In this document: positions 60,352 through 64,000 of the stretch, piece by piece
Position numbering within the stretch: the first letter of the stretch is position 1
Layout of the letters: each line of letters opens with the position of its first letter
Assembly (NCBI GenBank): GCA_002869855.2
Contig: NEWQ02000023.1
Span: forward strand, 121,286-185,285
Length of the DNA stretch: 64,000 nt
Source of the DNA: Nitrospira sp. CG24D
Lineage (GTDB): Bacteria > Nitrospirota > Nitrospiria > Nitrospirales > Nitrospiraceae
Direction of reading: 5' to 3'
Notes under the pieces: generated by a model
The model's input: only the letters and a program-made list of their open reading frames with translations
What the model was told of the DNA's origin: nothing
Database searches by the model: none
Position numbers and translations under genes: made by a program

Positions 60352-60866
60352 GGAATCGATGGGTGATGGTAGATGGTTGATGGATGATTGCGGATGATAT
60401 GAGATACAGAGAACCCAGGAGAGATGGAGAAGAAAACAATAGCGCGGGTCGAAGACATGCCTGTCTTTCAAACTTGCTTTGTTTTAGCATTGAGCATTGA
60501 GAAAGACTCGCGTGCCTTTGCGACTGACTTCAAATGGCTTCGCAGCCAGATGTTGCGTTCATCTGAATCGGTTTGTGCGAACATGACCGAAGGTTTCTAC
60601 TCCCAATACAGCACGGAATACCTTCAGGCCTTGTATCGGTGCCGCCGTGAAGGACGAGAAACGATGACGCATGTGCGCTACGCAATGGCCGTCCATCAAT
60701 TATCAGACGAAAGAGGGCGGGCTTTGGCGGAAGGGTACGACGAAGCTCTCACGCAATTGGCGAATCTCATCGCGAGCATTGAACGCAAGATCCGTCTACG
60801 CGGAAAAGCCAAGGCGGAGCGCCCATCGAACTCCTCTTGAACCATCGACCATTTCCCATTGACCAT
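60352..60866. repeat. Inverted-repeat-flanked unit carrying a four-helix-bundle gene
   Basis: Left arm (60358-60398) GATGGGTGATGGTAGATGGTTGATGG and right arm (60840-60866) ACCATCGACCATTTCCCATTGACCAT are inverted GATGG/CCATC-rich repeats related to the pair at 58884-58987. They enclose only the IVP-like gene. The right arm reaches the uvrC start codon. Confidence 0.55.
60424..60840 (+). CDS. Four-helix-bundle protein (IVP/S23 family)
   Basis: The 138-residue all-helical protein has the family pattern: VEDMPVFQTCFVLALSIEKDSRAF, LRSQMLRSSESVCANMTEGF, STEYLQALYRCRREGRETMTHVRYA and LAEGYDEALTQLANLIASIERKI. These are the family of proteins first seen in intervening sequences of 23S rRNA genes, and now known as free-standing four-helix bundles of unclear function. 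Here it stands between dapF and uvrC, flanked by inverted repeats. GGAG overlaps the beginning (GGAGAGATGGAG), so it is well placed for translation. Confidence 0.82.
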   Translation: MEKKTIARVEDMPVFQTCFVLALSIEKDSRAFATDFKWLRSQMLRSSESVCANMTEGFYSQYSTEYLQALYRCRREGRETMTHVRYAMAVHQLSDERGRALAEGYDEALTQLANLIASIERKIRLRGKAKAERPSNSS

Positions 60867-62670
60867 GACTCGCGTTGACACACTCCAATCCAAACTCGAT
60901 CACCTGCCCGGCAATCCGGGTGTGTACCTGTTTAAAGACCGGTCCGGCGAATTGCTCTACGTCGGCAAAGCCGCCTCGCTCGCCGATCGTGTCCGCTCCT
61001 ACTTTCAACGCGGCGCCGACCATTCTCCCAAAACGGCATTGCTCGTCGTCCAGATTGCCGATCTCGAAACCATCGTCACTCGCTCGGAACTTGAAGCCCT
61101 CATCCTTGAAAGCAATCTCATCAAGCGCCATCGGCCGCGCTTCAACGTCGTGCTGCGCGACGACAAGCAGTATCCCTATCTCCGTCTACCGATCAAAGAC
61201 CGTTTCCCGCGGCTCTCCATCGTCCGCCGGGTCCAGAAAGACGGCGCGCTGTACTATGGCCCCTATACACCGGCCGGCGCGCTCCGCGAAACCCTGAAGG
61301 TCATTAAGAAATCCTTCCCGCTCGCCACCTGTACCATCGAGATCGACGGGACCGCCGAGCGGGCTTGCCTGGAATTTGAAATCAAACGCTGCATGGCACC
61401 CTGCACCGGCAACCAATCGCAGGAGGACTATCTCAAGATTGTCGGCCAGGTCCGCCAGTTCCTGGAAGGCCGCGACCATGAACTGTTGGACGATCTTCGT
61501 GCCCAGATGGGAGCGGCCGCCGAGCGGGAGGAGTTTGAAGAAGCCGCCCGGCTGCGCGATCGACTCTTCAAGATAGAACGCACGCTGGAGAAGCAACGCA
61601 TCACGCAAACGGCGGCGACCGACCAGGATGTGATCGGCCTCGCGCGACAAGGCACCGCGGTTGATCTGCAGCTGCTGTTTGTCCGAGGCGGCCTGCTCAT
61701 CGGACGGAAGGATTTCTTCTGGCCACAATCGGCTGATGTCAGCGATGAAGATCTGGTCCGTTCCGCCATCGAGCAGTTTTACAACAAAGACGGCCAGCCA
61801 CCCAAAGAACTGCTGGTACCCACCGTGCTCGCCGACGCAGAGCTCATCGAACAATGGCTGAGCGACAAACGGGGCTCAAGCGTGAAGGTTCTCGCCCCGG
61901 AACGCGGGACGAAGCACCAATTGGTTCTGCTGGCCGAAGAAAATGCCGCGGCAGCGGTTGCCAACCACCTGCGGGACGAAGCGCTCGACCGGCAGGCCGT
62001 CGAAGATCTGAAACGGCTGCTGCATCTGGAGAAAGCCCCCCGGCGCATCGAGGGGTTCGACATCTCCAATACGATGGGCAATCAGTCAGTCGCCTCAATG
62101 GTCGTGTGGGAAGACGGCCAGATGAAAAAAGCGGATTATCGTCGTTTCAAAATACAGACCGTCATCGGCGCCAACGATTTTGCGAGCATGCAGGAAGTGG
62201 TGGCCCGGCGGTATGGAGACTCAGAACATCTTGCCCGACCGGATCTGATCCTGATCGATGGAGGCTTGGGCCAATTGGCCGCCGCCATGGAAGGGCTAAA
62301 ACAGGTCGGGCACCGTGATCAAGCTATCATGGGGTTGGCCAAAGCCCGTGGCGAAAAGGACGAGCGCATCTTTCTTCCCGGCCGCAAGAATCCCATTCTG
62401 CTCAGACCGAACGCCCCTGCCACGCACCTCGTTCAGCGCATCCGCGACGAAGCCCACCGGTTCGCCATCACCTATCATCGCAAGCTGCGCGGCAAAGCCT
62501 TCACCGCCTCCAAGCTCGACCAGATCATCGGCATCGGTGAGATCACGCGCACCAAGCTGCTCAAGAAATTCGGGAGTATAGACGCTCTGATGGGAGCGAG
62601 CGAGACGGCACTTGAAGAAGCCGGCCTTGACGCCAAGACGATCACCGCCCTCCGAAACACTCTCCAGTGA
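60865..62670 (+). CDS. uvrC: Excinuclease ABC subunit C (UvrC)
   Basis: The 601-residue protein starts at ATG 60865 inside the right arm of the inverted repeat; TTG at 60859 is possible, and neither has a good ribosome binding site. The GIY-YIG nuclease domain (NPGVYLFKDRSGELLYVGKAASLADRVRSYF) makes the 3' cut. A UVR motif follows (EEFEEAARLRDRLFKIE), then the RNase H-like 5' nuclease domain (IEGFDISNTMGNQSVASMVVWEDG, LILIDGGLGQL) and a C-terminal helix-hairpin-helix pair (IIGIGEITRTKLLKKFGSIDAL). It works with UvrA and UvrB in nucleotide excision repair. Confidence 0.96.
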   Translation: MTRVDTLQSKLDHLPGNPGVYLFKDRSGELLYVGKAASLADRVRSYFQRGADHSPKTALLVVQIADLETIVTRSELEALILESNLIKRHRPRFNVVLRDDKQYPYLRLPIKDRFPRLSIVRRVQKDGALYYGPYTPAGALRETLKVIKKSFPLATCTIEIDGTAERACLEFEIKRCMAPCTGNQSQEDYLKIVGQVRQFLEGRDHELLDDLRAQMGAAAEREEFEEAARLRDRLFKIERTLEKQRITQTAATDQDVIGLARQGTAVDLQLLFVRGGLLIGRKDFFWPQSADVSDEDLVRSAIEQFYNKDGQPPKELLVPTVLADAELIEQWLSDKRGSSVKVLAPERGTKHQLVLLAEENAAAAVANHLRDEALDRQAVEDLKRLLHLEKAPRRIEGFDISNTMGNQSVASMVVWEDGQMKKADYRRFKIQTVIGANDFASMQEVVARRYGDSEHLARPDLILIDGGLGQLAAAMEGLKQVGHRDQAIMGLAKARGEKDERIFLPGRKNPILLRPNAPATHLVQRIRDEAHRFAITYHRKLRGKAFTASKLDQIIGIGEITRTKLLKKFGSIDALMGASETALEEAGLDAKTITALRNTLQ

Positions 62671-62686
62671 GAAGCGACCGGCCCGG

Positions 62687-64000
62687 TCAGAAGAGAAATT
62701 TGAAGCTGAACGTCCCGAGGTGAACAAGAGCGTGGTAGGTACCGTTGACCGTCGGATTTACATTCCCCACCACCGTGTGCGGCTCGTAGAACCATTCCTG
62801 GTAGGCCACGTCAAACCCGATGGCCTTCGGCCAGAGAGCAGAATCCCCTCCACAGGGAACCACTCCCAGAAACTGCCCCCCCTGCTTGCACAGAAAACCG
62901 GCTCCCAGCGAAAGCGTATTGGACGATAAGGAGATGGTCGCCGGATTGAAGGTCAGATCCGGCACGGGATTTTCGGTTCTGGTATAGCCGGCCCGCGCCG
63001 CCACATCCCAATGCGGCAACCAAGACGGATTGAGCCACTTGTACTCGGTCCCCACCGCGACAACCTGCACGGTTTTCCATTGCCGCGATTGTGGCAACGT
63101 CGTGCCGTTCGAGAGGTAGATATTCAGATCTTTGTGCGACTTCCAGACCACAAAATCCACATCGAGTTCGAGCTTCCATTCACGCTCCTGGGTGCGCACA
63201 GGCCAGAGCGCCACCGCTCCTGTGTAGATCGGCGGGAGAGCCAGACTTGTGGAAGCATCCGCAACTTTGGCTCCATTGATCAGCAAACCGCCGTGCAGCG
63301 GCAGCACGGCCTGACTGCGATAGACCATCCCGATTGAAGCCAGCGGCTTCCCATCGCTGCTTCTGATCGGGATATACAGCAGGCTGGCGTTCATACCCAC
63401 GCCGGTGCCCTTCCCGCTCAATTCCACTGAAGCCCCGGCAGGGATACCGGCCAAACCGGACCCAACTTGCTGCTGCTCCGCCTGACCTTCTCCCACAAAA
63501 CCGGCAAAGGTGTATATATCGGCGCCGAGGCCGATCGACAAATCCTCCGTCACTTTGTACGCAATAGTCGGCTTGATATCGAGGAGAGGAAGGGTCGCGG
63601 ACGTGGCCGCCGTATTGAAGGGACCATCAACGGGATACCGCGTGCTCAGCCCGAAGGGAGACGTCAGTCCAAGTCCCACCGTCACCCGCGAGAGGCTGGC
63701 CAACCCAAGTGCTCCCAAGTTGGCACTCAAATATGTATGACTTGGAGGAGGGAAGACGGCACTCCCGCCGAAATCGCCCCGTGTATCTACCCCGGAGGAG
63801 GATCTGTGCTTGATCGACCCGCCTAACAAAGCGGTTCCAAACATGGCCTGAAATCCTTCGACCTGTGTGAGACCGGCGGGATTGTAATGAATCGCTGAGG
63901 CATCATCCGCCTGAGCGGCAAACGCATTTCCCTGACCCGCCGCATTCGCCCCTTGAGGCTGAAACCGAAGGGCTTGGGCACCCGCAATTGATGGAGACAT
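62687..64000 (-). CDS. FadL/OmpP1-type outer-membrane protein (5' end outside window)
   Basis: The visible 437 residues lack the start of the signal peptide; the ATG at 63998-64000 is only the first in-window Met, and the true start is likely beyond 64000. The mature N-terminus FQPQGANAAGQGNAFAAQADDASAIHYNPAGLTQVEGFQAMFG has the FadL signature (GNA, A-x-A-DDAS-A-x-x-x-NPAGL). The barrel strands end in FSFKFLF with the terminal Phe. FadL-type channels take hydrophobic compounds through the outer membrane. It converges with uvrC, with 16 nt between the stops. Confidence 0.85.
   Translation of the reverse strand: MSPSIAGAQALRFQPQGANAAGQGNAFAAQADDASAIHYNPAGLTQVEGFQAMFGTALLGGSIKHRSSSGVDTRGDFGGSAVFPPPSHTYLSANLGALGLASLSRVTVGLGLTSPFGLSTRYPVDGPFNTAATSATLPLLDIKPTIAYKVTEDLSIGLGADIYTFAGFVGEGQAEQQQVGSGLAGIPAGASVELSGKGTGVGMNASLLYIPIRSSDGKPLASIGMVYRSQAVLPLHGGLLINGAKVADASTSLALPPIYTGAVALWPVRTQEREWKLELDVDFVVWKSHKDLNIYLSNGTTLPQSRQWKTVQVVAVGTEYKWLNPSWLPHWDVAARAGYTRTENPVPDLTFNPATISLSSNTLSLGAGFLCKQGGQFLGVVPCGGDSALWPKAIGFDVAYQEWFYEPHTVVGNVNPTVNGTYHALVHLGTFSFKFLF

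Noticed and set aside
60424-60840. Four-helix-bundle gene as part of a 23S rRNA intervening sequence
   Set aside because: No rRNA sequence surrounds it; it lies between dapF and uvrC.

Overview
The window comes from a GC-rich bacterial chromosome. Its gene content (cytochrome P460 homologues, SmbP-like His-rich proteins, a complete NADH dehydrogenase with fused NuoCD, many TonB-system genes) suggests a Nitrospira-type member of Nitrospirota. That assignment rests on recognition and not on a search; no rRNA or tRNA gene is present to settle it.

Left half (about 0-33.7 kb, every gene on the minus strand): an envelope and metal-handling island. It holds TonB, ExbB and ExbD (scattered, not in one operon), three TonB-dependent receptors, a PepSY membrane protein, a MacAB/Lol-type ABC exporter with adaptor, two TlpA-like thioredoxins, three P460-domain proteins (only one keeps the c-type haem motif), an HMA-like periplasmic protein, two SmbP-like His-rich proteins, a YceI protein, a BNR-repeat protein with a Cys cluster, a beta-propeller lipoprotein, an outer-membrane channel-like protein, an amidohydrolase with a His-rich loop, a Phd/PIN toxin-antitoxin pair and two nearly identical AlpA/excisionase-type HTH proteins. 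Threaded through it are eight paralogous small membrane or exported proteins with a His-rich segment, a C-A-W-x-C core and an R-[AG]-P-P C-terminal signature. A shared 30-bp upstream motif (GTwGCA-N3-rTnnGCA, then GTAGAC at fixed spacing) stands before at least five transcription units and links them into one probable regulon. Together these look like a metal or metal-chelate uptake and handling system; copper, iron or haem are the obvious candidates, but the substrate cannot be read from the sequence.

Middle (33.9-54.0 kb, plus strand): secA, a DUF433/DUF5615 toxin-antitoxin-like pair, a MidA/NDUFAF7-type methyltransferase, and then a complete nuoA-N cluster (nuoC and nuoD fused) for respiratory complex I. 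MidA-type proteins are complex I assembly factors in mitochondria, so its place directly before nuoA fits. Two related stem-loop repeats sit inside the operon, between nuoA/nuoB and nuoCD/nuoE.

Right end (54.1-64 kb): a YihY/BrkB membrane protein, an unrecognised multi-pass protein, a site-2 protease with CBS domains, a polysaccharide deacetylase, a GNAT acetyltransferase, a VOC/glyoxalase protein, a dapF homologue in which both catalytic cysteines are serine, a four-helix-bundle (IVP/S23) gene flanked by inverted repeats, uvrC, and the C-terminal part of a FadL/OmpP1-type outer-membrane protein cut by the window edge.
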